Positions 33,023-42,064 of a stretch of 64,000 nucleotides of DNA are shown piece after piece. Under the pieces are notes generated by a model. That model saw only the letters and a program-made list of their open reading frames with translations. It was not told where the DNA came from and did not search any database. The first letter of the stretch is position 1. Every line of letters starts with the position of its first letter. The position numbers were made by a program, and so were the translations under genes. Origin of the DNA: JAJPXI01 sp051867655 (GTDB lineage: Bacteria; Bacillota; Clostridia; Oscillospirales; Oscillospiraceae); the NCBI GenBank assembly GCA_051867655.1, contig JBJDYV010000098.1:62001-126000 (forward strand). The letters run 5' to 3'.

Positions 33023-33137
33023 GTATCCTCCCCCATTTCTTTTTTACCGTTTCAGCTCCCTCGATTTATTCACCCGGCGGTGGCTCGGTTCTTCCAAGCG
33101 GCCCAACGGCCCCGGGTTTTCACGGATAGCGAGATAA

Positions 33138-33166
33138 ACTATATTATGTTAGACATAAAATGTCAA
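33138..33166 (-). promoter_or_regulatory. Promoter of potABCD
   Basis: On the minus strand TTGACA (33166-33161), a 17-bp spacer and TATAGT (33143-33138). The -35 and spacer contain the partial dyad TTGACAT-TTT-ATGTCTAA, a possible operator. The leader is about 110 nt. The rest of the 300-bp gap up to 33323 holds this leader and the moxR promoter, and no gene. Confidence 0.85.
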
Positions 33167-33244
33167 TCATTTTAGGGAAAAATATTCGGGAATTTTGCGG
33201 TTGAAATACCGAACACTGGCAGCGGATGCCCTTCAAAAGCGGCC

Positions 33245-33273
33245 TTGACTTTTTTCCCCGGTTATCGGATAAT
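33245..33273 (+). promoter_or_regulatory. Promoter of the moxR-DUF58-transglutaminase operon
   Basis: TTGACT (33245-33250), a 17-bp spacer and GATAAT (33268-33273). The 9-mer TAGACATAA just downstream (33281-33289) also occurs in the pot promoter, at about 33150-33158. Confidence 0.7.
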
Positions 33274-33323
33274 AATTCGGTAGACATAACAACATTTTTA
33301 TGTGAAAGGAGCGGGGGACTGCC

Positions 33324-34256
33324 ATGGAGCGCTATCAGGATGTTGCCCGTATCTTGGCGCAAGTAAAAAAAGCCGTGATCGGCAAGGACGGCGTGCTGGT
33401 GCGCGTCATGCTGGCCGTGCTGGCCCGGGGCCATGTCTTGCTGGAGGACATCCCCGGCGTGGGAAAGACCACCATGGCTCTGGCCTTTTCCAGGGCTTTG
33501 GGGCTTAGCTACCGCCGGGTGCAGTTCACCCCCGACGTGATGCCCTCCGACCTGACGGGATTTTCCATTTATAATAAGGCCACCGGCAAGATGGAGTATC
33601 AACCGGGGGCGCTGATGTGCAGCCTATTCCTGGCCGACGAGCTGAACCGCGCCACCAGCCGCACCCAGTCCGCCTTGCTGGAGGCCATGGAGGAGGGGCA
33701 GGTCACGGTGGACGGCGTCACCCACCCCATCCCGCAGCCCTTCCTTGTCATTGCCACCCAGAACCCCACGGGAGCCTCCGGCACTCAACTGCTGCCCGAT
33801 TCCCAGCTGGACCGCTTCACCATGCGCCTGTCCATTGGCTACCCCAGCCTGCAGGATGAGAAGACTATGGTGCGCCGGCAGCGGGGCGGTTCAGCCGTGG
33901 AACAGGTGGAGCAGGTGATCGATCCCCAGGGTCTTGAGCGCCTGCGCAAGCAGGTGGAGGCAATCTACCTGTCTGACGAGGTGCTGGACTACCTGCTTCG
34001 GCTCATCGACGCCACCCGCCGGCATCCGCTGATTCGCCAGGGAGCCAGTCCCCGGGCCACGCTGGCCCTGACAGCGGTCAGTCAGGCCGCGGCCTTCATC
34101 CGGGGCCGGGACTACGTGGTACCCGAAGATATTACGGCGGTGTTCCGGGATGTGATCGACCACCGGCTGATCTACGCCCCTCAGGCGGTCCGGGACGCGA
34201 AAGCCGACCCGCTGACGGAAGTGCTGCGGTCGGTGAAGGCCCCCGCGATCCGGTGA
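33324..34256 (+). CDS. MoxR family AAA+ ATPase
   Basis: A 310-aa AAA+ chaperone-like ATPase. Walker A is in DIPGVGKTTMALAFS (about 47-61), Walker B and sensor in SLFLADELNRATSRTQSALL (about 102-121), and the QNPTGASGTQLLPDSQLDRF segment (about 148-167) is diagnostic for MoxR. MoxR proteins paired with DUF58 and transglutaminase partners are thought to help assemble or activate membrane or cell-surface complexes. The ATG follows GGAGCGGGGGACTGCC. The DUF58 gene begins four bases after the stop. Confidence 0.94.
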   Translation: MERYQDVARILAQVKKAVIGKDGVLVRVMLAVLARGHVLLEDIPGVGKTTMALAFSRALGLSYRRVQFTPDVMPSDLTGFSIYNKATGKMEYQPGALMCSLFLADELNRATSRTQSALLEAMEEGQVTVDGVTHPIPQPFLVIATQNPTGASGTQLLPDSQLDRFTMRLSIGYPSLQDEKTMVRRQRGGSAVEQVEQVIDPQGLERLRKQVEAIYLSDEVLDYLLRLIDATRRHPLIRQGASPRATLALTAVSQAAAFIRGRDYVVPEDITAVFRDVIDHRLIYAPQAVRDAKADPLTEVLRSVKAPAIR

Positions 34257-34260
34257 CGCC

Positions 34261-35238
34261 ATGCGCTTTCGCAGAATTTTATACGCGCTGGCGCTGATTG
34301 CCGCTGTGCTGTTTCAAATCTTTTATGACCGCTATCTGGCCCGCTTTGTGCTCGCCTGCGTGGTTAGTTTGCCCATTTTGTCCCTGTTATTGTCCCTGCC
34401 CGCCGCGTTGCGCCTGCGCCTTCGGCTGGAGGGAAATGGGACGGAATGTCAGCGGGGCGCCGACGGTCCGTGGAGACTTTGCGTGGAGCGTCACACCTTT
34501 TTGCCCATACCCCGCCTGAAGCTGCGGCTCCGGTTTACCAACGACCTGACCGGCTGGACAGAGAAAAAGCGGGTGATCTGGTCCGGACAGTCAGGGGAGA
34601 AACTTGAATTTCCGGTGCAGGCGGAACACTGCGGGCGTGTTGCCTGCCGGGTGACCCGGGCCCGGATGGTGGACTGCCTGGGCCTGTTTGCCCTCCCCGT
34701 ACGGCGGCCTGCCCCGGCGGCTGTTTTGGTGCTGCCGGTCCGAGCCCGGATGGAGGAGCTGCCAAGCCTGGAGCTGCCGAGCGCGCCGGCGGAGAGTGAG
34801 GGGAAACAGAAGATCCCCAACGGCGATTACGAGCTGCGGGACTACCGGGCGGGCGATCCACTCCGCTCTGTCCACTGGAAGCTGTCCTCCAAGCGGGATG
34901 AGCTGGTGGTCCGGGAATGGCAGGGAAGCGCCGCTCCCCGGGTCATCCTGGCCGTGGACTTTTTTGGAGAGCCGGAGCGGCTGGACCGGGTCTTGGACCG
35001 CTTCTACGGTCTGTCCATGAGCCTGCTGGAGAAGGACTGTCCCCACCTGGTACAGTGGGAGGAGCGGGGGGCGGTGCGCACCGTCTCCATCCCGGACCGG
35101 GAATCCCTTCTGGCCTGTATGGGTGAAATGCTGTCCAGCCGCGCGCCCCTGCAGGGGACAACCATGCGGGAGCTTCTGCCCCCGGACGGGGCCATTCCCG
35201 CTGTCTTTGTCACCGACGGAGAGGAGGAAACGCCATGA
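34261..35238 (+). CDS. DUF58 domain membrane protein
   Basis: A 325-aa protein with two N-terminal membrane helices (about residues 6-45) and a C-terminal DUF58 domain marked by DYELRDYRAGDPLRSVHWKL (about 188-207) and the following VVREWQG. DUF58 proteins have a vWA-like fold and are almost always encoded beside MoxR and transglutaminase-like proteins. The role is inferred from this context only. Its stop overlaps the next start (ATGA). Confidence 0.92.
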   Translation: MRFRRILYALALIAAVLFQIFYDRYLARFVLACVVSLPILSLLLSLPAALRLRLRLEGNGTECQRGADGPWRLCVERHTFLPIPRLKLRLRFTNDLTGWTEKKRVIWSGQSGEKLEFPVQAEHCGRVACRVTRARMVDCLGLFALPVRRPAPAAVLVLPVRARMEELPSLELPSAPAESEGKQKIPNGDYELRDYRAGDPLRSVHWKLSSKRDELVVREWQGSAAPRVILAVDFFGEPERLDRVLDRFYGLSMSLLEKDCPHLVQWEERGAVRTVSIPDRESLLACMGEMLSSRAPLQGTTMRELLPPDGAIPAVFVTDGEEETP

Positions 35239-37436
35239 AGCGCGCCTCCCGCCGGGTGAAGCCGATTCGCCGCACTGCGGCCATGGTGATCGGGGACGGC
35301 CTGCTGCTGGATCTGCTCCTGACCGGTCTGTTTCTTTTCCAATTCAACGTCTACGGCCTGCTCGGAAGCCGCCTTGTGGTACTGGGCGCCTGCCTGACCG
35401 CCTCCGTTTTGTTCCTTGTTGTTTTTTCTCTTCCGAAATACCGCTGGACGGTGGTGCTGGCCGTCATCGTCCTGGGGCTTCTTGTGCTCGGTCGGTATTG
35501 GGACGGCGTGTTCCGGGGTGCAAAGGCGGTGTACAGCACAGTCGCCCATGTGATCACCGAGTCCACCGATTTTCCGGGAGAGTATCCCATCCCGAAAAGC
35601 TGGACCCGGGAGGAGATCAACGCCGCATCCAACTGCTTCCTGACAGCACTCATTTTCGCTTTGGCTCTTCCTTTAGGCTGGGCGGTGGTACGCCGCCGGG
35701 CATTCCTGCCGGTCCTTTTGCTGACGCTGCCCTGGCTGATCCCCATTTTCCTGGCCGAATTTCCGCCGGATGTGGTTTCTTTGTCCATGGTGGCCGCGGG
35801 GTGGATTGCTCTGCTGCTGTCCGGCCTGACGGCCCGCGGGGACCCGGCCGGGGGTGCCCGGCTGACCTTGGCGGTCCTGCCCGCCGCCCTGCTGGTTTTG
35901 TTCTGCATCTGCCGTCTTTTCCCGGTGGAGTATTACGTCTATCCCGATTGGGCGGCCAACGCCGCCCAGCGGCTGACTGCGTGGGGGGAGCAGGCCACAG
36001 AGTCCGTCCTGTCCGGAGGAGGTATCTCCGGTGCGCCGTCCTCTGTGGATCTGACGCGCTGCGGTCCCCGGCGGTTTACCGGCCGGTCGGTGCTCAAGGT
36101 GGAGAGCGACTGGACGGGGAGGCTCTACCTCCGGGGCGCGGCCTACGCCGACTATACCGGCGAGAGCTGGGAGCGGCTCAGCGAGGAGGCGCAGGCGAAG
36201 CTGGACGAGATTGGATTGGACACTTCCAGCTATTTTGCGCTGGCGCGCGACACGGGGGAGCGGACTTATTCCGCATCCATCACGCATTTAAGCGGTTCCA
36301 GCCGGATGGCCTACTATCCCTATCAGCCGGTGAATCTGTCCGCGATTCCCGGCGGGGCCAGCTATATGGCCGACTCCTATCTGCGTCTGGAGGAACCGCA
36401 GGGATCGTATACCGTGGAATTTTCTGATTCGTATTTGATGATGGAGGATGAAGCCTACCGTCAATTTGTCTATGAGCACTACCTGGATGTACCGGAGGAA
36501 CTGGCTGATGTTCTCGCGGATGTGTGGGATGAAGAGTTGATTTTTATCCCCGTCAGTTCAATTCACGCCTATAATATCACGTTGGCACGGGAAATTGCCG
36601 ATTTTTTGGAGACGATCACGGAGTACGATCTCCAGACCCCGGTCACCCCGGAGGGGGAGGATTTTGTCGCCTACTTCCTGACTGAGAGCCATCGGGGCTA
36701 TTGCGTTCACTACGCCAGCGCGGCGACGATGCTGCTGCGGATGCAGGGGATTCCCGCCCGGTATGTCAGCGGCTATACGGTACAAATCGAAGACGGGGAG
36801 GCCCTGGTTCCCGATTCCGCCGCCCACGCCTGGGTGGAGATCTATCTGGACGGCTGCGGCTGGTATCCCGTGGAGGTGACTCCCGCCGCCGCGTTCCGTG
36901 ACGACACGGCAGGAGAGGAGTCCCCGGCGGTTTCCGACCCTGTGGAGGAGCCAACGCCGTCCGCGGAACCCTCTCCGACACCCACACCGTCGGAGACACC
37001 TAAGCCGTCGGACGTCCCCGCTGCCGAACCCTCGGAAAATTCCGGCCAGTCCGGTACGGAAGGAACGGGAATGGCGGACGGGAAACCGTTGAATCTGCGC
37101 TGGCTCGTTTATGCTGCGGCCGCCCTGGTGCTTTTGTGCATTCCGGTTCTGATCCGCGCTCTGCGCCGGCGGCGGTGGAACCGGCTGACCACCCTGCCCG
37201 ATCACAACCGGGCGGTGCTGGAGGTCTACCGCTGGTACCACGCGCTGACTCCCTGGGGCGGTAAGAGCGACCCCAGGCTGGAGGAACTGGCCTGCAAGGC
37301 CAAATTCAGCCAGCATACTCTGACGGAGCAGGAGCGCCGGGAGGCCGTTGCCATCCTTCGCCGGGAGATCGACCGCCTGTCCGCCATACCATCCTGGAAG
37401 CGCCCCCTGTTCCGGTACCTGTTCGTTTGGAGATGA
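35235..37436 (+). CDS. Transglutaminase-like membrane protein (TgpA type)
   Basis: A 733-aa protein with N-terminal membrane helices (about 15-230), then an extracellular transglutaminase core. It has the catalytic Cys in HRGYCVHYASAATMLLR (about 484-500), a following GIPARYVSGY, and the His-containing DSAAHAWVEIYLDGCGWYPV (about 520-539). A proline-serine-threonine linker (PTPSAEPSPTPTPSETPKPS) leads to one last membrane helix (about 618-640) and a cytosolic DUF4129-like tail. The layout matches TgpA-type proteins. The protein it acts on is unknown. Confidence 0.92.
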   Translation: MKRASRRVKPIRRTAAMVIGDGLLLDLLLTGLFLFQFNVYGLLGSRLVVLGACLTASVLFLVVFSLPKYRWTVVLAVIVLGLLVLGRYWDGVFRGAKAVYSTVAHVITESTDFPGEYPIPKSWTREEINAASNCFLTALIFALALPLGWAVVRRRAFLPVLLLTLPWLIPIFLAEFPPDVVSLSMVAAGWIALLLSGLTARGDPAGGARLTLAVLPAALLVLFCICRLFPVEYYVYPDWAANAAQRLTAWGEQATESVLSGGGISGAPSSVDLTRCGPRRFTGRSVLKVESDWTGRLYLRGAAYADYTGESWERLSEEAQAKLDEIGLDTSSYFALARDTGERTYSASITHLSGSSRMAYYPYQPVNLSAIPGGASYMADSYLRLEEPQGSYTVEFSDSYLMMEDEAYRQFVYEHYLDVPEELADVLADVWDEELIFIPVSSIHAYNITLAREIADFLETITEYDLQTPVTPEGEDFVAYFLTESHRGYCVHYASAATMLLRMQGIPARYVSGYTVQIEDGEALVPDSAAHAWVEIYLDGCGWYPVEVTPAAAFRDDTAGEESPAVSDPVEEPTPSAEPSPTPTPSETPKPSDVPAAEPSENSGQSGTEGTGMADGKPLNLRWLVYAAAALVLLCIPVLIRALRRRRWNRLTTLPDHNRAVLEVYRWYHALTPWGGKSDPRLEELACKAKFSQHTLTEQERREAVAILRREIDRLSAIPSWKRPLFRYLFVWR

Positions 37437-37440
37437 AAAA

Positions 37441-37480
37441 GGTGCGCATGGTGAATCTGATTTTGCCATGCGCACCTTTT
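37441..37480. terminator. Bidirectional intrinsic terminator
   Basis: GGTGCGCATGG and CCATGCGCACC form a perfect 11-bp stem with a 14-base loop, AAAAA before and TTTT after. It ends both the moxR operon and the convergent pseudouridine synthase gene. Confidence 0.88.
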
Positions 37481-37491
37481 ATCCTTTTGTA

Positions 37492-38460
37492 CTACACTTT
37501 AAAACCCGGGAAATACTCCTGTACAAAATCTACATTTTCCATCGTCCACTCCCGGCCATTGAGTCCGGCCAGGCACCCGGCGTCGGTGGTGAAGTCGAAC
37601 CGAAGCTTGTAGGAGTACAGGGCCTGGAATTTCCGGTCAAACTTTTTGTTGTCTTTCTCCCGGCCATATTTGCCGTCACCCAGGAGCGGATGGCCGGCGG
37701 CGGCGAACTGGGCGCGGATCTGGTGGGTCCGGCCGGTGATCAGATCACATTTCACAAGGGAAAGTCCGTTCCTGACCGCCAGCGTTTTATAGAGGGTCAC
37801 GGAGGTCTTGCCGCCGGGGATGGGACGGTCATAGACCTTGACCTGGGCCTTGTCCTCGTCTTTCAGAAGATAGCCCTTCAGCTGGCCCTCCCGGGGCTCC
37901 ATCGCGCCGTGGACGATGCACAGGTAGTACTTCTGCAGCTCCCGGTCTTTGATCTTCTGGTTCATGATGCGAAGGGTCTCAGCGTTTTTCGCGGCGATGA
38001 CAATGCCGCCGGTGTTGCGGTCGATCCGGTTGCAGAGGGAGGGGGTAAAGGAATTTTCCGCCTTGGGGTCCCACTCCTTCTTTTGATACAGATAGGCCTG
38101 GATCTGGGTGATCAGAGTATTGACGTATTCATGCTGATCCGGGTGGCAGAGCAGACCGGGGCGTTTGTCACACAGGAGAATGTTCTCGTCCTCGTAGACA
38201 ATGTTCAGATGGGGCTTGAAAACCGCCAGAAAAGCATTGTCCTCCCGGGGCTTGTCAAAGAACTCATCGTTGATGTATAATTGCAGTACATCGCCTTCCT
38301 TCAGGCGTACGTCCTGCTTGGAGCCCTTGCCGTTCAGCTTGACCCGCTTCAGGCGGATATACTTTTGAGCCAAGGGGGCGGGGAGCAGGGGGACGGCCTT
38401 GGACAGCCAGCGGTCCAACCGCTGGCCGGCGTCGTTTTTTCCAATGGTGAATTCTTTCAT
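37492..38460 (-). CDS. RluA family pseudouridine synthase
   Basis: A 322-aa rRNA pseudouridine synthase with an N-terminal S4 domain (GQRLDRWLSKAVPLLPAPLA, about 11-30) and the catalytic loop CNRIDRNTGGIVIAAKN (about 140-156), where the Asp attacks uridine; the usual HRLD is NRID here. LITGRTHQIRAQFAAAGHPL near 245-264 is canonical. The start at 38460 was chosen because GAGAGGTTCTCA precedes it. Which uridine it modifies (RluC or RluD type) cannot be said. Confidence 0.93.
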   Translation of the reverse strand: MKEFTIGKNDAGQRLDRWLSKAVPLLPAPLAQKYIRLKRVKLNGKGSKQDVRLKEGDVLQLYINDEFFDKPREDNAFLAVFKPHLNIVYEDENILLCDKRPGLLCHPDQHEYVNTLITQIQAYLYQKKEWDPKAENSFTPSLCNRIDRNTGGIVIAAKNAETLRIMNQKIKDRELQKYYLCIVHGAMEPREGQLKGYLLKDEDKAQVKVYDRPIPGGKTSVTLYKTLAVRNGLSLVKCDLITGRTHQIRAQFAAAGHPLLGDGKYGREKDNKKFDRKFQALYSYKLRFDFTTDAGCLAGLNGREWTMENVDFVQEYFPGFKV

Positions 38461-38527
38461 TGAGAACCTCTCATTTCGCGTACTTTTTACCATGATACCA
38501 CAAAAATTTAAAATGTGAAGAAAACAT

Positions 38528-38556
38528 TTGACAAGCCGGGCATTTTTCGCTATAAT
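38528..38556 (+). promoter_or_regulatory. Consensus promoter of yceD-rpmF
   Basis: Perfect TTGACA (38528-38533), a 17-bp spacer and perfect TATAAT (38551-38556). It is the strongest sigma-A promoter in the window, about 22 bases before the yceD start. Confidence 0.95.
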
Positions 38557-38583
38557 GCTCGATGTGCCATTGTGAGGTGTACC

Positions 38584-39084
38584 ATGCGATTAGACCTGAA
38601 AAACATCATCCGCACCCCGGGCGCTTCCTTGCCGTTTACCTTTTCCATGGATCTTTCCGACCTGGAGTGGAACGGGGAGAAGCCGGTCACCCGGCCGGTG
38701 GAAGTCAACGGAATCGTGCGGAATATGGCAGGCGCGCTGGTATTGACCTGCCGGCTGTCCACTGTACTGGATCTGACCTGTGACCGCTGTACCAAGCCCT
38801 TTTCCCAGGAAAAGGAGGTTTCCTATGAGACTTTGCTGGCAACAGAGCTGGAGCAGGAGGACAGTGACGACATCGTCCTTTTGGATGATGAGGAATTGGA
38901 TGCGGACGAGCTGCTGCGGGATGTGTTCATCCTGGCAATGGACTCCAAGCATCTGTGCTCGGAAGACTGTAAGGGCCTTTGTCCCGGCTGCGGCGCCGAC
39001 CTGAATGTGGAACCGTGTCGGTGCCAAAAGGAAATTGATCCCCGCCTGGCTGGTCTGGCAAAGTTTTTTGAGCAGGACCCCTGA
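38584..39084 (+). CDS. yceD: DUF177 protein (YceD), 50S assembly-associated
   Basis: A 166-aa DUF177 protein. The family is encoded beside rpmF nearly everywhere and is linked to 23S rRNA or ribosome biogenesis. LDLTCDRCTKPFSQE (about 60-74) and the C-terminal CSEDCKGLCPGCGADLNVEP (about 124-143) supply a set of cysteines likely to bind zinc. I placed the start at 38584, behind GAGGTGTACC and just after the promoter; an earlier in-frame ATG lies upstream of the -10 box. Confidence 0.92.
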   Translation: MRLDLKNIIRTPGASLPFTFSMDLSDLEWNGEKPVTRPVEVNGIVRNMAGALVLTCRLSTVLDLTCDRCTKPFSQEKEVSYETLLATELEQEDSDDIVLLDDEELDADELLRDVFILAMDSKHLCSEDCKGLCPGCGADLNVEPCRCQKEIDPRLAGLAKFFEQDP

Positions 39085-39131
39085 TTTTGTAACCATGTGC
39101 CGTTCGGCATTCACCTAAGGAGGTGTCAAAT

Positions 39132-39317
39132 ATGGCAGTCCCCAAGAGTAAAGTATCCAAGCAGCGTCGGAATAAGCGCCGCAGCTCCGTGTGGAAGCTG
39201 GAGGCCCCCAACCTGTCCACTTGCCCCAAGTGCGGCGCTCTGCATGTGCCCCACCGCATCTGCAAGTCCTGCATGACTTACAAGGGCCGTGAGTACGGCA
39301 ATGCTGAGGCAAAATAA
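39132..39317 (+). CDS. rpmF: 50S ribosomal protein bL32
   Basis: A 61-aa bL32 with the start MAVPKSKVSKQRRNKRRSS and a complete zinc finger, CPKCG with a later CKSC, so it is the zinc-binding (C+) form. The ATG at 39132 follows AAGGAGGTGTCAAAT, and a terminator follows directly. It is co-transcribed with yceD, as usual. Confidence 0.97.
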   Translation: MAVPKSKVSKQRRNKRRSSVWKLEAPNLSTCPKCGALHVPHRICKSCMTYKGREYGNAEAK

Positions 39318-39333
39318 TCGAACAGCAAAAAAG

Positions 39334-39363
39334 AAGAGGGGAAGCATACCCCTCTTTCTTTTT
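39334..39363 (+). terminator. Intrinsic terminator after rpmF
   Basis: AAGAGGGG and CCCCTCTT form an eight-base stem with an AAGCATA loop, followed by TCTTTTTT. Confidence 0.85.
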
Positions 39364-39412
39364 GCCCGAAAACGGGGTAGAATAATACCTGAAAAAAGGG
39401 GGGGGAACGCCC

Positions 39413-40732
39413 GTGTCCATGACCGTGATTCAATCTGTGGATGCCCACAGTCCCGCCAGCCGTGCTGGGATCAAAGCCGGAGAGAAGCTGCTGCAGGTCA
39501 ACGGCCACCCCATTGTGGATGTGCTGGATTATAAATTTTATACCTACGACCCCAAGCTGTCGCTGCTGCTCGCCCGGCCGGACGGGAAGGAGCGCACGGT
39601 GAAGGTGCGCAAGGAGGAAGGGGAGGAGCTGGGACTCAATTTTGAGACCTATCTCATGGACAAGGCCCGCTGCTGTGCCAACCGCTGCATTTTCTGCTTT
39701 GTGGACCAGCTGCCCAAGGGGATGCGGGACACCCTGTACTTCAAGGATGACGACGCCCGCCTGTCCTTTCTGATGGGCAACTATATTACGTTGACCAATC
39801 TGTCTCCCCGGGAGCTGGACCGGATCGCGGAGCTGCGGGTCTCGCCCATCAACATCTCCGTCCACGCTACCGATCCCGATCTGCGCGCCATGATGCTGGG
39901 CCACCGCAACGGCGGGCGGCTGATGGAGATCATGGAGCGCTTTGCGCGGGCGCACATCACCATGAACTGTCAGATCGTGGCCTGCCCCGGCGTCAATGAC
40001 GGGGAGCAGCTGCAAAAGACCATGGAGGACCTGGCGGCGCTGTACCCTTATGTCAAGAGCGTCTCTGTGGTACCCGTGGGTCTGACCTGCCACCGGGAGG
40101 GCCTGTATCCGCTTCAAGCCTATGACAAGCCCAGGGCGGAGGCAACGCTGGACCAGGTGGAGGCCTTCGCGGAAAAATGCCTTGCCGAACATGGAAGCCG
40201 CGTCTTCTGGTGCTCGGACGAGCTCTATCTGCGCGCACAGCGTCCCATTCCCGAGGACGAATATTTTGAGGACTATACCCAGCTGGAAAACGGCGTGGGC
40301 ATGCTGCGCCTGCTGCGCACGGAGTTTGACTCCGCCCTGCGTCTTGCCGACCCGGCGGAGTCCGTGCGTCCTTACTCTACTGCCTGCGGGGTGGACGCCG
40401 CCGCCTGGATCAAGGAAATCGTTGACAGAGCGGCGGAGAAATGCCATACTAAAGGAAACGTCTACCCCATTGTGAACCATTTCCTGGGGGAGAGCATTAC
40501 CGTCTCCGGCCTGATCACCGGCGGCGATCTGATCGCCCAGCTGAAGGGCTGCGACCTGGGAGAGCGGCTGCTGATCCCCATCAATATGCTGCGCCACGGC
40601 GAGGATGTGTTTTTGGATGACATCACCCTGGCGGATGTGGAGCGGGAGCTGAACGTGGAAGTGGTACCTGTCGAGCAGGACGGCTTTGACCTGTGCGACG
40701 CGATTTTTGACATTCGGAAAGGAGGGCTCTGA
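39413..40732 (+). CDS. DUF512 protein with PDZ and radical SAM-like domains
   Basis: A 439-aa protein conserved in Clostridia. Residues 5-60 form a PDZ domain (SPASRAGIKAGEKLLQVNGH). The cysteine motif in KARCCANRCIFCFVDQLPKG (about 83-102) is radical SAM-like, and a C-terminal DUF512 region follows with TGGDLIAQLKG near 370. Its place directly before der, plsY and gpsA is conserved. The function is unknown. The GTG at 39413 was taken because GGGGGGAACGCCC precedes it; an ATG two codons later is also possible. Confidence 0.92.
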   Translation: MSMTVIQSVDAHSPASRAGIKAGEKLLQVNGHPIVDVLDYKFYTYDPKLSLLLARPDGKERTVKVRKEEGEELGLNFETYLMDKARCCANRCIFCFVDQLPKGMRDTLYFKDDDARLSFLMGNYITLTNLSPRELDRIAELRVSPINISVHATDPDLRAMMLGHRNGGRLMEIMERFARAHITMNCQIVACPGVNDGEQLQKTMEDLAALYPYVKSVSVVPVGLTCHREGLYPLQAYDKPRAEATLDQVEAFAEKCLAEHGSRVFWCSDELYLRAQRPIPEDEYFEDYTQLENGVGMLRLLRTEFDSALRLADPAESVRPYSTACGVDAAAWIKEIVDRAAEKCHTKGNVYPIVNHFLGESITVSGLITGGDLIAQLKGCDLGERLLIPINMLRHGEDVFLDDITLADVERELNVEVVPVEQDGFDLCDAIFDIRKGGL

Positions 40733-40733
40733 G

Positions 40734-42062
40734 ATGCCGAAGCCTCTTGTGGCCATCGTGGGCCGGCCCAATGTGGGCAAGTCCATGCTGTTCAATAAGC
40801 TGGTGGGTCAGCGCCTTTCTATTGTGGAGGATACCCCCGGCGTCACCCGGGACCGGCTGTATGCCGAGGCGGAGTGGTGCGGGCGCACTTTCGACGTGGT
40901 AGATACCGGCGGTATTGAGCCGGACACTGACAATGAGATCCTGGCGTTCATGCGCCATCAGGCGGAGATTGCCATCGAGAATGCCACGGTGATTATTTTC
41001 GTCTGCGATATTAAGACCGGCCTGACCGCCTCCGACCATGAGGTGGCCAACATGCTGCTGCGCTCCCGCAAGCCGGTGGTGCTGGCGGTCAACAAAATGG
41101 ACCGCATCGGCATGGATGACCCCGATATTTACGAGTTTTACAACCTGGGCCTGGGCGACCCCATCGCCCTGTCCGCCGTTCACGGCCACGGCACCGGCGA
41201 CCTGCTGGACGAGTGCCTGAAGTACTTCCCGCCGGAAGAGGAGGAGGAAGAGCCCGACGATGTGGTCAAGGTGGCTGTCATTGGCAAGCCCAATGTGGGC
41301 AAGTCCAGCCTGGTCAACAAGATCCTGGGGGAGGAGCGGGTCATCGTCTCCAACGTGGCGGGCACCACCCGGGACGCCGTGGACAGCTATTTTGAAAACC
41401 AGAAGGGCAAATACCTGTTCATCGACACCGCCGGGATGCGCAAAAAGGCCAAGGTGGACGACCGCATTGAAAAGTTCTCCGTCCTGCGTGCCACCATGGC
41501 CATCGAGCGCGCCGACGTGTGCCTGATCCTGATCGACGCCAACGAAGGCGTCACAGAGCAGGACACCAAGGTGGCCGGTCTGGCCCATGAGGCGGGCAAG
41601 GCCTGCATCATCGTGGTCAACAAGTGGGATGCCGTCGAGAAGGACGACAAGACCATGGACCGGATGCGCGAAGAGGTGCGCCGGGACCTGTCCTACATGA
41701 CTTACGCCCCCATCGTGTTTATTTCCGCCCTGACCGGCCAGCGTGTGGACCGCCTGTTTGACCTGATCAACTATGTCAACGACCAGGCGTCCATGCGTAT
41801 CACCACCGGCATGCTCAACTCCGTACTGGCGGATGCCACAGCCCGCGTCCAGCCCCCCACCGATAAGGGACGGCGGCTGAAGATCTACTACATGACCCAG
41901 GTGGGCATCAAGCCCCCGCATTTTGTAATTTTCTGCAATGATGCCAGGCTGTTTCATTTCTCCTATCAGCGATATCTGGAAAACCAGATCCGAAATACCT
42001 TCGGTCTGGAGGGCACGCCCGTGCGGCTGACCATCCGGCAGAAGAGCGATAAGGAGGGGTAA
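40734..42062 (+). CDS. der: Ribosome assembly GTPase Der (EngA)
   Basis: Der has two consecutive GTPase domains and is needed for 50S subunit maturation. The 442-aa product shows G1 motifs GRPNVGKSMLFNKL (about 9-22) and GKPNVGKSSLVNKI (about 184-197), both NKxD motifs (NKMD, NKWD) and the C-terminal KH-like domain (RLKIYYMTQVGIKPPHFVIF, about 380-399). The ATG at 40734 has GGAAAGGAGGGCTCTGAG upstream and follows the preceding stop directly. plsY begins three bases after its stop. Confidence 0.97.
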   Translation: MPKPLVAIVGRPNVGKSMLFNKLVGQRLSIVEDTPGVTRDRLYAEAEWCGRTFDVVDTGGIEPDTDNEILAFMRHQAEIAIENATVIIFVCDIKTGLTASDHEVANMLLRSRKPVVLAVNKMDRIGMDDPDIYEFYNLGLGDPIALSAVHGHGTGDLLDECLKYFPPEEEEEEPDDVVKVAVIGKPNVGKSSLVNKILGEERVIVSNVAGTTRDAVDSYFENQKGKYLFIDTAGMRKKAKVDDRIEKFSVLRATMAIERADVCLILIDANEGVTEQDTKVAGLAHEAGKACIIVVNKWDAVEKDDKTMDRMREEVRRDLSYMTYAPIVFISALTGQRVDRLFDLINYVNDQASMRITTGMLNSVLADATARVQPPTDKGRRLKIYYMTQVGIKPPHFVIFCNDARLFHFSYQRYLENQIRNTFGLEGTPVRLTIRQKSDKEG

Positions 42063-42064
42063 CG

